Below are positions 16,102 to 26,950 of a stretch of DNA of 64,000 bases, piece by piece. Each line of letters begins with the position of its first letter. Position 1 is the stretch's first letter. The stretch spans positions 3,906,001 to 3,970,000 of the forward strand of contig NZ_CP154859.1 of assembly GCF_039614725.1 (NCBI RefSeq), read 5' to 3'. Source of the DNA: Thauera sp. JM12B12 (lineage in GTDB: Bacteria; Pseudomonadota; Gammaproteobacteria; Burkholderiales; Rhodocyclaceae). The notes beneath the pieces were generated by a model. The model was not told where the DNA came from and did not search any database. It saw only the letters and a list, made by a program, of their open reading frames with translations. The translations under genes and the position numbers were made by a program.

Positions 16102-19098
16102 ATGACCGACACCACGCAAAACATCTGGCTAGCCAAACTCGCGGCTTGGACCCAAGCCCCCGCCGAGAAGGCCTTGGGACTCCTCCGCGACCCCGCCGGC
16201 CAGGAAGGCGGTAGAGTACGCGCGCTGCAACAAGCCCTCTTCCCCAATGGTCTGCCAGAGGCGCTGGCCGTGCATGTGAAACGCGCTGACCACTGGGCCC
16301 GCGCTGCAGACCGTCCACACTTTCCCCGCAGCGAAAAGGACGGCCGCTACGCTGCCTGGACACAGGTGCACTACGACCAAAGCCCGGTGCTCATCCACCC
16401 CCTCTCGGGTACCCAATTCGACCTCAAGACGCTCGGCATCGACGCCAGTCAGATACGCAGCCTATCGACCGATCAATTCCAGACACTGATCGAACGCGAT
16501 GCCACTGGCCGGCCCGATGCCCGCCGAACTGCGCTCGCCTTCTGGCGCTTCGGCCCAGAGCTCGACACCAACGGTCTGCGCGCACTTTGGCAGCTGCTGC
16601 CCGCCGACACGCGCATCCCCGACCACACCATCTGGACGCACCTCGACCTGTCCGCCGCCTTCGCCTCGTCCTTTGCCGCCGATGCCGACGCCAACCCGGC
16701 GCTGCTGTCGATGGCCTTCGGCCCGGTGCAGGACTTCATCGCCCAGGCGCGCACCACCTCCGACCTGTGGGCCGGCTCGCACCTGCTCTCGCGCATCGCG
16801 TGGGCGGGCCTGAAGGTGATCTGCGAACGCCTCGGCCCGGACGCGGTGATCTTCCCGCAGCTGCGCGGCGTGCCGCTGGTCGACCTCTGGCTGCGCGACG
16901 AGATGGGCGTGAACGCCAAGCGGTTCCTCGACTGTGAATGGGCGGAGCATCGCACCGACGCCAACCCGCTGTTCGCCGCCGCGTTGCCCAACAAACTGGT
17001 CGCCATCGTCCCTGCCGGTCAGGCGCAGGCACTGGCCGAAGCCATCACCCGCGCGGTGCGCGACTTCGTACGCGACACCGCCCAGGGCATGCTCGCCGAT
17101 CTGCTCGACGCCGCCGACATCGACAACACGCCCGAGTTGCCCTGCCACGCCCAGCTTGCCGCCCAGCTCGGCGGCTTTCCGGAAGTGCACTGGGCAGCCG
17201 TACCCTTTGCCCCGCTGGTAAGGGAAGGCGAAAAGACACCGGACGTCACCGAGCTGAACAAAGCCGGCGAACCTTTCTTCGGCAACGGGGGCTTCCTCGC
17301 CAGCCCCGCGTGGCAGCGCCTGCAGAAGCCGCTTGAGCTCGAAGGTACGCGCTTCTACCGCCCCAACGCCGGCGTGCTCTACCCGGCTCTCTACGAGTTG
17401 CTCGACCGCGTCGTCGCCAGCGCCAAGAGCGTGCGCGTCGCCCCCCAACGCCCGAATGGTGGCGATCAGGGCTATCGCTGCGACCTCACCGGAGAAGCCG
17501 AATGGCTCACCCACGACCGCAACCATCTCGCCATTCCAAAGGGCGAGCGCAAGAAAACCGACACCCTCTGGAACCGCGCCATCAACAAACGCCCCGGCCT
17601 CAGCCGCAAGGACGAACACCTCTCCGCACTCGCCATGCTTAAGCGCATGTGGCCGCGCTGGTTCGTCGAGCACGAACTGGGCACATGCGACATAGACGTG
17701 CGCCGCTTCGTGGTGTCCACGCACACTCTGGCCGTGTCTACCTCGCTCGAGCATTGGCTAGCGGAGGGAGCGCCGATCGGCAACGCCGGTCGCGAGCTGC
17801 TGGTGAAGGCCGACGAAGCCGAGCGCGACAACGTCCTGGACTACGCTGCCCTGCCGCGCCGCCTGATCCGCAAACTGATGGGCGGAAAACTCTTCGACGC
17901 CGAACAACGCCGCCTCGCCCGCGCCTTGCCAGCGCTGATGGAAAACGACAGTCCCGACGACCCCGAAGCCCGTAACGCAAGTGCAGATCTCGTCCGCAAA
18001 CTGCTGGGAGACAAACCCGAAGCCTATTACGCGCTCATCCTGCTCGACGGCGACAAGATGGGTGCATGGATCTCCGGCGGCAGCGAGGCCTATCCCCTGC
18101 CCACCCGCGACACCTTCCACCCGCAGATCCGCAGCCATCTGGCCGCCCACTTCAACCGCCGGGAGCTCACCGAATACCTCGACGCCGCCCGTGCCGTGTC
18201 GCCCAGCCGTCACATGGCGATTTCCAGCGCGCTCAACAGCTTTGCGCTCTCCCTTGCGCAGGACATCGTCGAGAACCGCTGCAAGGGCAAGCTCCTCTAT
18301 GCCGGCGGCGACGATGTGATGGCGCTGGTTGCGGTCGATGACCTGCTCGCCTGCCTCACCCTGCTGCGAGCCGCCTACGGCGGGTTGTCCTTGCATGACA
18401 AGGACGACCCCAAAAAACCCGGCCCACTGGCCGGATCGCTCCAACTGGACCTCGACGGGCTCACGCTGGGTGGCGGCCACGCCCTACTCGGCAGCCGCCT
18501 GCTGCGGCTGATGGGCGAGCACGCCACTGCCAGCGCGGGCGCGGTGATCGCGCATCACAGCGCCCCGCTCGGCGCGGTGCTGCGAAGCCTGCGCGAGGCC
18601 GAAAGGCGCGCCAAGAGCAAGGGCGGACGCGACGCCTTCGCCATCACGCTTATGAAGCGCGGTGGTGGCGCCACCGAGCTCACCCTGCCGTGGCGGCTCG
18701 ACGAACATGCCATTGGGCACAAGCCAACGCTGGACGGTTCACCGATGCAGCTACTCGCCAGCCTTAGCGCGCTCTTCGCCGGCGACGACACCTCGCGCAA
18801 GGCCGCCTTCGTTACCCAAGGCTGGATGCCACATCTACCCACGCAGATGGAGACCGCAACACTGAGGGCATTGCTCGCCCACAACTTGGCCCATCGTCTG
18901 GAACGCCAAGGCGCACGGAAAGATCTCGCCGACGAATATGGCGGCAAGCTTGCCACGCTCGCCCTGCATCCACGGCTGGTTAACACTGACTCAGGGATCA
19001 CGCCCGACCAGGTCGTCACCGACGTGCTGGCGGTCGCCGAATTCCTCGCCCGCGAGAGCCGCGCCCACAAGAACAAGCTGATCGCCTTGGAGCACTGA
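16102..19098 (+). CDS. Cas10 (Cmr2), cyclic oligoadenylate synthase subunit
   Basis: This 998-aa protein is the large subunit of the Cmr complex. A first GGDEF-like segment (ILLDGDKMGAWISGG, about residue 650) precedes the catalytic palm motif LYAGGDDVMAL (GGDD at about 735). This is the intact polymerase site that turns ATP into cyclic oligoadenylates when target RNA is bound. A canonical His-Asp nuclease motif is not visible in the N-terminal part, which reads KRADHWARAADRP, so DNA cleavage by Cas10 itself is doubtful. It lies 3 nt before cmr3. Confidence 0.95.
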   Translation: MTDTTQNIWLAKLAAWTQAPAEKALGLLRDPAGQEGGRVRALQQALFPNGLPEALAVHVKRADHWARAADRPHFPRSEKDGRYAAWTQVHYDQSPVLIHPLSGTQFDLKTLGIDASQIRSLSTDQFQTLIERDATGRPDARRTALAFWRFGPELDTNGLRALWQLLPADTRIPDHTIWTHLDLSAAFASSFAADADANPALLSMAFGPVQDFIAQARTTSDLWAGSHLLSRIAWAGLKVICERLGPDAVIFPQLRGVPLVDLWLRDEMGVNAKRFLDCEWAEHRTDANPLFAAALPNKLVAIVPAGQAQALAEAITRAVRDFVRDTAQGMLADLLDAADIDNTPELPCHAQLAAQLGGFPEVHWAAVPFAPLVREGEKTPDVTELNKAGEPFFGNGGFLASPAWQRLQKPLELEGTRFYRPNAGVLYPALYELLDRVVASAKSVRVAPQRPNGGDQGYRCDLTGEAEWLTHDRNHLAIPKGERKKTDTLWNRAINKRPGLSRKDEHLSALAMLKRMWPRWFVEHELGTCDIDVRRFVVSTHTLAVSTSLEHWLAEGAPIGNAGRELLVKADEAERDNVLDYAALPRRLIRKLMGGKLFDAEQRRLARALPALMENDSPDDPEARNASADLVRKLLGDKPEAYYALILLDGDKMGAWISGGSEAYPLPTRDTFHPQIRSHLAAHFNRRELTEYLDAARAVSPSRHMAISSALNSFALSLAQDIVENRCKGKLLYAGGDDVMALVAVDDLLACLTLLRAAYGGLSLHDKDDPKKPGPLAGSLQLDLDGLTLGGGHALLGSRLLRLMGEHATASAGAVIAHHSAPLGAVLRSLREAERRAKSKGGRDAFAITLMKRGGGATELTLPWRLDEHAIGHKPTLDGSPMQLLASLSALFAGDDTSRKAAFVTQGWMPHLPTQMETATLRALLAHNLAHRLERQGARKDLADEYGGKLATLALHPRLVNTDSGITPDQVVTDVLAVAEFLARESRAHKNKLIALEH

Positions 19099-19101
19099 TC
19101 C

Positions 19102-20259
19102 ATGCACGAGATCGCCCACACCCTGCTCATTGAGCCGCTGGATGTGCTCGTCCTGCGCGGCAATAAGCTCTTCGCCGACGCAGGCAGCCACGGCGAAGCC
19201 GTAATGCCACCCTGGCCCTCGGTCGCCGCCGGCGCCCTTCGCAGCCGCATGCTGGCCGACGCCCGCATCGACCCGGCCGCATTCGCTGCTGATCGCGCCG
19301 ATATCGAACCTGCGCTTGCCACCAGCCTTGGCAGCGTCGAGGCACCCGGCACGTTCCGCATCGCTCACTTCGGCCTGGCCCGCAACACGGGCAATGCCGA
19401 CGCGCCCGCGTTCGAAGCCCTGCTGCCCCTGCCCGCCGACCTCAGCGTCGACCAGGCCGAGCGCGCCACCACGCTGCAGCCCACGCAACTGCATTCGGCA
19501 CTCGCCAGCAGCCACCCCCTGCCGCTCACACCGGTGCTGTGCCAGCCCGAGGCTGGCAAGCCCAAGGGTGGCCTGTGGCTCACCGTCGCCGGCATCCTTG
19601 CCTGGCAGCGCGGCGACGCCCTCGAAAAGCGCAAGGGCCATTGGGTAGCTTCGTCCGACTTGTGGCGGCTCGACCCACGCCTTGGCATCGCACTCGAAGC
19701 CGGCATGGGGACCGTCGCCGAAGGGCAGCTCTACACCAGCGAAGCGATTGCACTGAAACCCGGTGTCGCTTTTGTGACGCGCGTGCAGGGCGCGCACGGC
19801 GTCTTACCGCAAGACGGCCTGTTGCGCTTCGGTGGCGACGGTCACGGCGCGCACGTGCGCGAGGCCGCATGCGCTCTGCCGGCGTGCGACAGCGCCGCGC
19901 TGGCACGCGTCGGGCGCTTCCGCCTGCTGCTCACCAGCCCCGGCATCTTCCCGCAGGGCTGGCATCTGCCCGACATGAACGGCAACCCGGGCGACGGTCG
20001 TTGGCATTTTCATGGCGCCTCGGCGCGACTGGTGTGCGCTGCCGTGCCCCGGCTCGAAACCGTCTCCGGCTGGGACGTCGCCCGCCGCCAACCCAAGCCC
20101 GCGCTGCGCGCCGCGCCTACCGGCAGCGTGTACTGGCTTGACGACTTCCAGGGCGACCCGTCCGCGCTCGACGCCCTGCAGCGCGACGGCCTGCCCTGCG
20201 ACGACCGTACCCGCCGAGCCGAAGGGTTCAACGCCTGCCTGCTCGCACACTGGAACTGA
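19102..20259 (+). CDS. Type III-B effector subunit Cmr3 (Cas5 group)
   Basis: This 385-aa protein has Cmr3 features: an N-terminal strand followed by DVLVLRGNKLF, a central GTVAEGQLYTSEAIALKPGV and a glycine-rich LLRFGGDGHGAHV. Cmr3 is the Cas5-like subunit that binds the 5-prime handle of the crRNA and pairs with Cas10. It starts 3 nt after the cas10 stop. The following 127-nt gap to cmr4 holds no obvious gene. Confidence 0.9.
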   Translation: MHEIAHTLLIEPLDVLVLRGNKLFADAGSHGEAVMPPWPSVAAGALRSRMLADARIDPAAFAADRADIEPALATSLGSVEAPGTFRIAHFGLARNTGNADAPAFEALLPLPADLSVDQAERATTLQPTQLHSALASSHPLPLTPVLCQPEAGKPKGGLWLTVAGILAWQRGDALEKRKGHWVASSDLWRLDPRLGIALEAGMGTVAEGQLYTSEAIALKPGVAFVTRVQGAHGVLPQDGLLRFGGDGHGAHVREAACALPACDSAALARVGRFRLLLTSPGIFPQGWHLPDMNGNPGDGRWHFHGASARLVCAAVPRLETVSGWDVARRQPKPALRAAPTGSVYWLDDFQGDPSALDALQRDGLPCDDRTRRAEGFNACLLAHWN

Positions 20260-20386
20260 GGATACTTCGCATGCGGAAAGACGAACTCGGATCCATCGCC
20301 CAGAAGACAGAGCCATGAAAAGGCTGGATACAGCAGCCGGTCACCTTCACAACGTCGCCCGTTGAATCGCATCGAGGAAAACCCCC

Positions 20387-21316
20387 ATGTTCCAAGCCCA
20401 CGCCGCACTTTTCCTGTACGCAACCAGCCCGGTTCACATGGGTTCCGGCCAGGCCTTCGGCCTCATCGACAACCCCATCGCCCGCGAGCGCCACTGCGAG
20501 CACCCGGTGTTCCCTGGGTCCGGCCTCAAGGGCGCGATCCGCCATCGCTTCCACAGCCTGCCCGGCTGGACCGAGGACGAAAAGGGCGAGAAGCTGCTCG
20601 ACCGCCTGTTCGGACCCGAATCCCGGGCGGCCACGCTTCACGCCGGTGCCATCAGCCTGGGTGATGCCCAACTCGTCGCCTTCCCGGTACGTTCGGTCAA
20701 ACAGGGGTATGTGTACGCCACCAGCGCCCACGCCTTGGCCCGTGCGGCCCGCCTGCTCGCCCAACTCGGCGTGGCCGGCATGCCTGCAACGCCCACTGCA
20801 CTCGCGCCCGGCCAGACCTGCGTGGCCAATCCCGAGCTGCTGAACACCGACAAATTGCATCTGGAGGCCTTCGAATATCGCAACGACGCGCCCCAAACCG
20901 AGAAACTCGAGAAAGTTGCCCGCTGGCTGGCTGACAAGGCCCTACCCACCGGCGACGCCCACGCCTATTTCCGCGACAAGTTCGCCCGCCATCTGGTGCT
21001 GCTCGCCGACGAGGACTTCAACTGGTTCAGCAAGAACGCCACCGTGGTAGAGCCGCATGTCCGGATCAACAACAATACGGGAGCCGCCGACAGCGGCGGC
21101 CTGTTCTACACGGAGAACCTCCCGCCCGAGACGCTGATGCTGGGCAGCCTGATGGCCAGCCGCGAACGCAGCGGCAAGGACAACGGACTCGACGCCCAAA
21201 CGGTGCTCGCACAGGTCATCGGCGCCATTAACGGCCAGTTGCTTCAGGTCGGTGGCGACGCCACCACCGGGCGTGGGTTGGTCGCCGCGCGTCTCATCAA
21301 TGGCGTCAGCCTCTGA
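20387..21316 (+). CDS. Type III-B backbone RNase subunit Cmr4 (Cas7)
   Basis: This 309-aa protein is the repeated backbone subunit that cuts target RNA at 6-nt intervals. It has the Cmr4 start pattern SPVHMGSGQAFGLIDNPIAR with the catalytic Asp (about residue 28), then VFPGSGLKGAIRHRF. The C-terminus carries the RAMP loop GGDATTGRGLV. A good ribosome site (GAGGAAA) precedes the ATG. Confidence 0.95.
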   Translation: MFQAHAALFLYATSPVHMGSGQAFGLIDNPIARERHCEHPVFPGSGLKGAIRHRFHSLPGWTEDEKGEKLLDRLFGPESRAATLHAGAISLGDAQLVAFPVRSVKQGYVYATSAHALARAARLLAQLGVAGMPATPTALAPGQTCVANPELLNTDKLHLEAFEYRNDAPQTEKLEKVARWLADKALPTGDAHAYFRDKFARHLVLLADEDFNWFSKNATVVEPHVRINNNTGAADSGGLFYTENLPPETLMLGSLMASRERSGKDNGLDAQTVLAQVIGAINGQLLQVGGDATTGRGLVAARLINGVSL

Positions 21317-21331
21317 AAAGGGAGATCCGTG

Positions 21332-21721
21332 ATGAGCACGCCCGCCAAAAGCACCAAATCAGCCCCGGTCACACTGGAGCAGAAACGCGCCCAATACGCT
21401 TGGCAGTACGCCGAGAGCGGTATCGGCGTATCCGGCGACAAGTACCGAAATCTTGCCAAAGCCGCCCCCGCTCTGATCATGAACAATGGGCTGATGCAAA
21501 CGTTGGCATTCCTTAACAGCAAGAACGAACGCCACCATCAAGCACTCGCGGAACACATCCGTCGCTGGCTCAGCGTAAGAGGTGGTGGTCCTGATCGCGA
21601 TGTGGGCTTCGAAGCTGGCATGAAGGCAATGCTGGACTTCGCGCCCGACCAATACCGCCAAGCCACCGACGAAGCCCTGCTCATCCTGCGCTGGATCCGT
21701 CAGTTCGCCGCTGCGCTGTGA
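21332..21721 (+). CDS. Type III-B small subunit Cmr5 (Cas11)
   Basis: This 129-aa helical protein matches Cmr5: KRAQYAWQYAE, then YRNLAKAAPALIMNNGLMQT and a C-terminal LLILRWIRQFAAAL. Cmr5 lines the filament opposite Cmr4 and helps hold the target strand. ATG 21332 is preferred over the adjacent GTG 21329 on spacing from the GGGAG ribosome site. Confidence 0.93.
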   Translation: MSTPAKSTKSAPVTLEQKRAQYAWQYAESGIGVSGDKYRNLAKAAPALIMNNGLMQTLAFLNSKNERHHQALAEHIRRWLSVRGGGPDRDVGFEAGMKAMLDFAPDQYRQATDEALLILRWIRQFAAAL

Positions 21722-21730
21722 GGACCCAAA

Positions 21731-23020
21731 ATGGCTAAACCCTGCATTCCCAGCTATGTGAGCCAAGACTTCAGTGCGTGCCCTCCCGGCCATCGCTTTA
21801 CCCTTTATTTCGACCTCTGGTCGAGCGAACAGGAGGAATATCGGCTTGAGCTCGCGGAATGGGCTGCGAATGGGCGCAGAGGTCGTGAGCCCCAACAGCC
21901 CCTCACCCGAGAGGACTGGATCATCCCTTCCAAGCGGAAGACCGAAGCGGCCCAGCGGGCCTGCGTTCTTCCGGATGGAAGCCGCGCCGCACTCAAGGCC
22001 CTCTGCGAACGCCAGAGAACGCTGGCGGCCAGCGTCGGCGTAACGATGTTCGCCCATCCCGCCCGCCTCACCGCCCCACTCGCCACCGGGCTTGGCAACG
22101 AGCACCCGCTGGAGAACGGCTTCGCCTTCCTCAGCCCGCACGGCCTGCCCTATCTGGCTGGAAGCGGACTGAAGGGCGTGATCCGTCGTGCCGCCGAGGA
22201 ACTCGCCAGCGGCGAATGGGGCGACAGCGCCGGCTGGAATAAGGACGCCATCGACATCCTGTTCGGTCTTGAAACCGAATCGGGTGACACCGAAGCCACC
22301 CGCACCCGTGGTGCCCTAATGTTCTGGGACCTCTTCTTCCGGCCCGCCAGCGACAAGGCCCCGCTGCTCGCGGTGGAAATCATGACGCCACACCACTCGG
22401 GCTATTTGCAGGGCAACGGCACCCCGCACGCCAACGAGCAACCCAACCCCATCCCCTTCCTCGCCGTCGCCGCAGGCTGCGAATGTACGCTGTACGTCCA
22501 GTGCAACCCCGCGCAGATTTCCGCCGATGCGGGCGCGATGCGCACCGACTGGCCCACGCTGCTCGCTGCCGCCGTCGAACATGCCGGCGAATGGATGGGC
22601 TTCGGCGCCAAGAGCGCAGTCGGCTATGGGCGAATAGGTCAGGACCAGGCCTTGAGCCGCAAGCTTAAACAGGAAGCAGCCGAAAGGGCCGAGAAACAGG
22701 CACGCGAGGCACGCGAAGCCGAGTTGGCCACTCTTAGTCCCCAGGCACGCACCATCGCCGAGTTCGTCGAGCGCTGCAGAGATAAGCAAGGGAGTGGCCG
22801 CAAGGACCAGTACAACCCTGGAGGCGGCCTGTTCTCCACAGCACTGCAGCTGAGCAAACAGGCCTTGGACGAAGCCCGGCAATGGAGCGGTGCCGACCGC
22901 ATCCGGTTGGCCGATGCACTCACTGAATGGCTACCGAAGGTGATTGAAAAACTCGACCGCAAGGACGACTGGAAGGACGCCCGCAAAAGGCTGTGCATCG
23001 CCGCCCTGCGGGGCGAATAA
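21731..23020 (+). CDS. Type III-B subunit Cmr6 with long C-terminal extension
   Basis: The first 300 or so residues are Cmr6 (Cas7-like): TGLGNEHPLENGFAFLSPHG, then YLAGSGLKGVIRRAAEE, MTPHHSGYLQG and NPIPFLAV, ending in the G-loop GFGAKSAVGYGRIG. Cmr6 joins the backbone to Cmr1. At 429 aa it is longer than usual. From about residue 310 a Glu/Ala/Lys-rich coiled coil (EAAERAEKQAREAREAEL) leads to a helical tail ending at residue 429. The extension has no family I know. Confidence 0.9.
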   Translation: MAKPCIPSYVSQDFSACPPGHRFTLYFDLWSSEQEEYRLELAEWAANGRRGREPQQPLTREDWIIPSKRKTEAAQRACVLPDGSRAALKALCERQRTLAASVGVTMFAHPARLTAPLATGLGNEHPLENGFAFLSPHGLPYLAGSGLKGVIRRAAEELASGEWGDSAGWNKDAIDILFGLETESGDTEATRTRGALMFWDLFFRPASDKAPLLAVEIMTPHHSGYLQGNGTPHANEQPNPIPFLAVAAGCECTLYVQCNPAQISADAGAMRTDWPTLLAAAVEHAGEWMGFGAKSAVGYGRIGQDQALSRKLKQEAAERAEKQAREAREAELATLSPQARTIAEFVERCRDKQGSGRKDQYNPGGGLFSTALQLSKQALDEARQWSGADRIRLADALTEWLPKVIEKLDRKDDWKDARKRLCIAALRGE

Positions 23021-24277
<1,257 letters not shown>

Positions 24278-24279
24278 CC

Positions 24280-25266
24280 ATGCCGCCCGCCCAAACGCTT
24301 CCCCTTGCTCGCTACCGCTACACCTTCCGCGTGCGCGAGCCCCTAAGGTTGCCGAATTATGCCGGGTCCCTCCTGCGAGGCCAGTTCGGTGCATCCCTGC
24401 GTCACATCAGCTGCATGACACAGCAGCCCACCTGTGAAGGCTGCCCGCTGCTCAGCACCTGCCCCTATCCAGCCGTTTTCGCGGCGCCGGCGCCCGAGCG
24501 CCACGACATGCAGCGTTTCAGCCACATTCCCAACCCCTACGTGATCGAACCACCTCCGATCGGCACCACGCAAGTCGAACGGGGCGGCACCCTCGCCTTC
24601 AACCTCGTCCTTTTCGGGCGGGCCCTCGATCACCTCCCGCTGATCAGCTTCGCCCTGCAGCGCGCAATCGAGCAGGGACTTGGCGCAAGCCGTGTGTCTG
24701 GGATAATCGAGCGCATCGAAGTGCAGAATGCCAGTGCGTTTTCCGAACCGGACTGGTCCGGTATCTGGCGGCGGGGCGACTCGGCCATTGCACCGCATCA
24801 GGCGTTGATGACTGTTGCCGCCACCCCATCGTCGTCGGCTGCGCCCATCACGCAAGCGAAGCTGACCTTCAAAACGCCTCTGCGCCTTCAGCACCAGGGC
24901 CAGCCCGTGCGCCCACACGCGTTGTCCCCACGCAAGCTCATCGCAGACCTGCTGCGACGCATCACCCTGCTGGCCGAATTCCATGCCGATCGACCCAACT
25001 TCATCCCGAACGCACCCGAGCTTGTGCGACACGCTGCCCGGCTCGATCAACGACATGATCTGCACTGGCACGACTGGTCGCGCTACTCCTGCCGCCAGCA
25101 GCAGGAAATGACACTAGGCGGCGTGCTGGGCACATGGACACTGACCGGCGATCTCGAGCCGCTGATGCCCTGGCTGAGCTTGGGCCAATGGCTGCACGTC
25201 GGAAAGAATGCCACCCTGGGCCTCGGCGCCTACCACCTCGAGACCTCACCTTCCACGAACGCATGA
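24280..25266 (+). CDS. CRISPR RNA-processing endoribonuclease Cas6 (RAMP)
   Basis: This 328-aa protein resembles Cas6 proteins of the PF10040 type: LPNYAGSLLRGQFGASLRH near the start, a Cys cluster C-x2-C-x5-C (CEGCPLLSTC), and the C-terminal glycine-rich VGKNATLGLGAYHL. Cas6 cuts pre-crRNA within the repeat to leave the 8-nt handle. Both arrays share nearly the same repeat, so one Cas6 can serve both. It is the last gene before a hairpin terminator. Confidence 0.88.
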   Translation: MPPAQTLPLARYRYTFRVREPLRLPNYAGSLLRGQFGASLRHISCMTQQPTCEGCPLLSTCPYPAVFAAPAPERHDMQRFSHIPNPYVIEPPPIGTTQVERGGTLAFNLVLFGRALDHLPLISFALQRAIEQGLGASRVSGIIERIEVQNASAFSEPDWSGIWRRGDSAIAPHQALMTVAATPSSSAAPITQAKLTFKTPLRLQHQGQPVRPHALSPRKLIADLLRRITLLAEFHADRPNFIPNAPELVRHAARLDQRHDLHWHDWSRYSCRQQQEMTLGGVLGTWTLTGDLEPLMPWLSLGQWLHVGKNATLGLGAYHLETSPSTNA

Positions 25267-25307
25267 ACGTATCGCTCGCAACAACTGCCCCAATCATGCG
25301 CGTCCCT

Positions 25308-25337
25308 GTCCCGATCGCAGCGCGATCGGGACTGCTT
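25308..25337 (+). terminator. Hairpin terminator after cas6
   Basis: A perfect 11-bp stem, GTCCCGATCGC (25308-25318) / GCGATCGGGAC (25322-25332), with a 3-nt loop is followed by TGCTTTA. The stem is strong but the T run is short. Confidence 0.55.
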
Positions 25338-25424
25338 TAACGGCAACAGATGCCCACCTCGCCGATGCCGTCGGACAAGCGGGCGGCCGAGCACTGCCGG
25401 ATCGAACACAAGGAGGAGAACCTT

Positions 25425-25466
25425 ATGAACGCGAAAGCCAATCTCTCAGGACTTCAAAGCACATGA
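25425..25466 (+). CDS. Possible 13-aa leader peptide coupled to csx16
   Basis: A short frame, MNAKANLSGLQST, starts at an ATG with an excellent AAGGAGG ribosome site. Its TGA stop overlaps the csx16 ATG (ATGA). Since csx16 itself lacks a good ribosome site, translation probably reaches it by coupling. The coding role of the peptide is uncertain. Confidence 0.45.
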   Translation: MNAKANLSGLQST

Positions 25467-25795
25467 CCACCTGGTTCGTCACTCGCCACACCGGGGCCAT
25501 CGAGTGGGCCCGGCGCAAAGGCCTGGAGATCGATCGACAGGTCGATCATCTCGATCCGGACGCCGTCGCAGCGGGAGATACGGTCATCGGCATCCTGCCG
25601 GTCAACCTGGTCGCCCGCGTCTGCGAGCGAAAGGCTTGCTACCTGAATCTGTCGCTGGACCTGCCTGCAGAGGCGCGTGGGCGAGAGCTCTCAGCCGACG
25701 AACTCGAGGCCTACAAGGCTCGCCTCGAGGCCTACTTCGTCGAAGCAAGGCCGCACCGATTGCCAGGCGAACATGAAGGGCCGGATTGCGAGTAG
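25463..25795 (+). CDS. Csx16 (VVA1548 family)
   Basis: This 110-aa protein starts MTTWFVTRHTGAIEWARRKG and continues with VDHLDPDAVAAGDTVIGILP, the Csx16 pattern. The family occurs with type III systems and has been reported as a ring nuclease that degrades cyclic oligoadenylate; that role is family knowledge. It lies between the cas6 terminator and array 2, with a coupled short leader frame. Confidence 0.9.
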   Translation: MTTWFVTRHTGAIEWARRKGLEIDRQVDHLDPDAVAAGDTVIGILPVNLVARVCERKACYLNLSLDLPAEARGRELSADELEAYKARLEAYFVEARPHRLPGEHEGPDCE

Positions 25796-25947
25796 CCGCA
25801 CCCATTCCGGCGGGTTGTTACGCTTCTGCGCTCCTCGGGTCGTAAATGAACCGCCCGAGCAGGGGAACGCACATAGGAGTTTCAACCCCCCCGCGAGAAC
25901 CCGGGGTAAAGCAAACCGGCGCACAGCCCACGCCGAGCATGCCGGAA

Positions 25948-26537
25948 GTTTCACGCCCCTTCTGAAGCTCGGAGCAGTGCGACTGCACCGAAACGGTGAT
26001 GAACGTCGCTGGTGAGTCTCAGTCCCCTTCTGAAGCTCGGGGCAGTTCGACCCTGGAGAAACATGCATCCATCGACCTTCGACGTCTCAATCCCCTTCTG
26101 AAGCTCGGGGCAGTTCGACGGAGCATCTCAACCCAACCTGCCCGTACTGCGGGTCTCAATCCCCTTCTGAAGCTCGGGGCAGTTCGACCGCTATCTCCGG
26201 TCTCAAGGCAACGTTCGCGTGTCTCAATCCCCTTCTGAAGCTCGGGGCAGTTCGACCTGGTCTGGTCCAAACCAACATTGTGCGGAATCAGTCTCAATCC
26301 CCTTCTGAAGCTCGGGGCAGTTCGACAAGAGAAAAAGCAGGCAATCTTCATCCTGCTCGAGTCTCAATCCCCTTCTGAAGCTCGGGGCAGTTCGACTCCG
26401 GAAGTTCAACCTCTCTCCGGACGGCACGCTGTCTCAATCCCCTTCTGAAGCTCGGGGCAGTTCGACTTTGTACCGATGCTGAGTTGACCGTGAACGGTCG
26501 GGTCTCAATCCCCTTCTGAAGCTCGGGGCAGTTCGAC
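25948..26537 (-). CRISPR. CRISPR array 2: 9 repeats (first degenerate), 8 spacers
   Basis: Repeats start at 25948 (several mismatches), 26016 (one mismatch), 26084, 26153, 26221, 26291, 26361, 26431 and 26502; spacers are 32-35 bp. The unit matches array 1 except one fixed base near the end (GCAGTTCGAC here, GCAGTCCGAC there, plus strand). Decay is concentrated at the left end, and a still weaker repeat-like stretch may lie at 25879-25914, so the leader is on the right and the crRNA strand is minus, as in array 1. Confidence 0.97.
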
Positions 26538-26950
26538 TCTAGCATGAAAAAGCTCAATTCTGTCAATGGCTTGCAAGCGCAATTCTGCACGATCTGCGGA
26601 ATAATGATTTCATCATTATCAGAGACGCCCTGAAACACTGATTTCCACTTTTAAAACAAAGCGTTGACGATCTCTTCTCCACGCCGCGACACTCCTCCCG
26701 GACAAGCCACATCAACACCCCACCGAAGCCCCATGGAATCCCGCCAGCACCGTGGGCCCAGCGCGGGCGGCGCGACAAGCTTGTCATGTGCCCATCGCCT
26801 TCGTTCACATGCGAGAATCCACATGAACAGGGCATTTGCCGGCCGGCGATTCGAACGAGACGTTTTCCGTCTCGCTGGTTGCGTCGATCGGATTCGCCCC
26901 TGCGACAGCCTCGCGCTGCAGACCGAATTCCACTGGCCGGAGATTTCGAA
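26538..26950. promoter_or_regulatory. Array 2 leader and divergent promoter region
   Basis: The first 35 bp share TCTA...CTGTCAATG...CTT with the array 1 leader. A perfect palindrome, ATAATGAT-TTC-ATCATTAT, at 26601-26619 could be an operator. No gene is seen. The rightward operon at 26951 must also start here, so array 2 and that operon may be co-regulated. Confidence 0.6.

Noticed and set aside
20314..20364. 16-codon frame between cmr3 and cmr4
   Set aside because: No convincing ribosome site and no coupling to cmr4.
26019..26638. Open frames through array 2
   Set aside because: Same cause: repeat translations.
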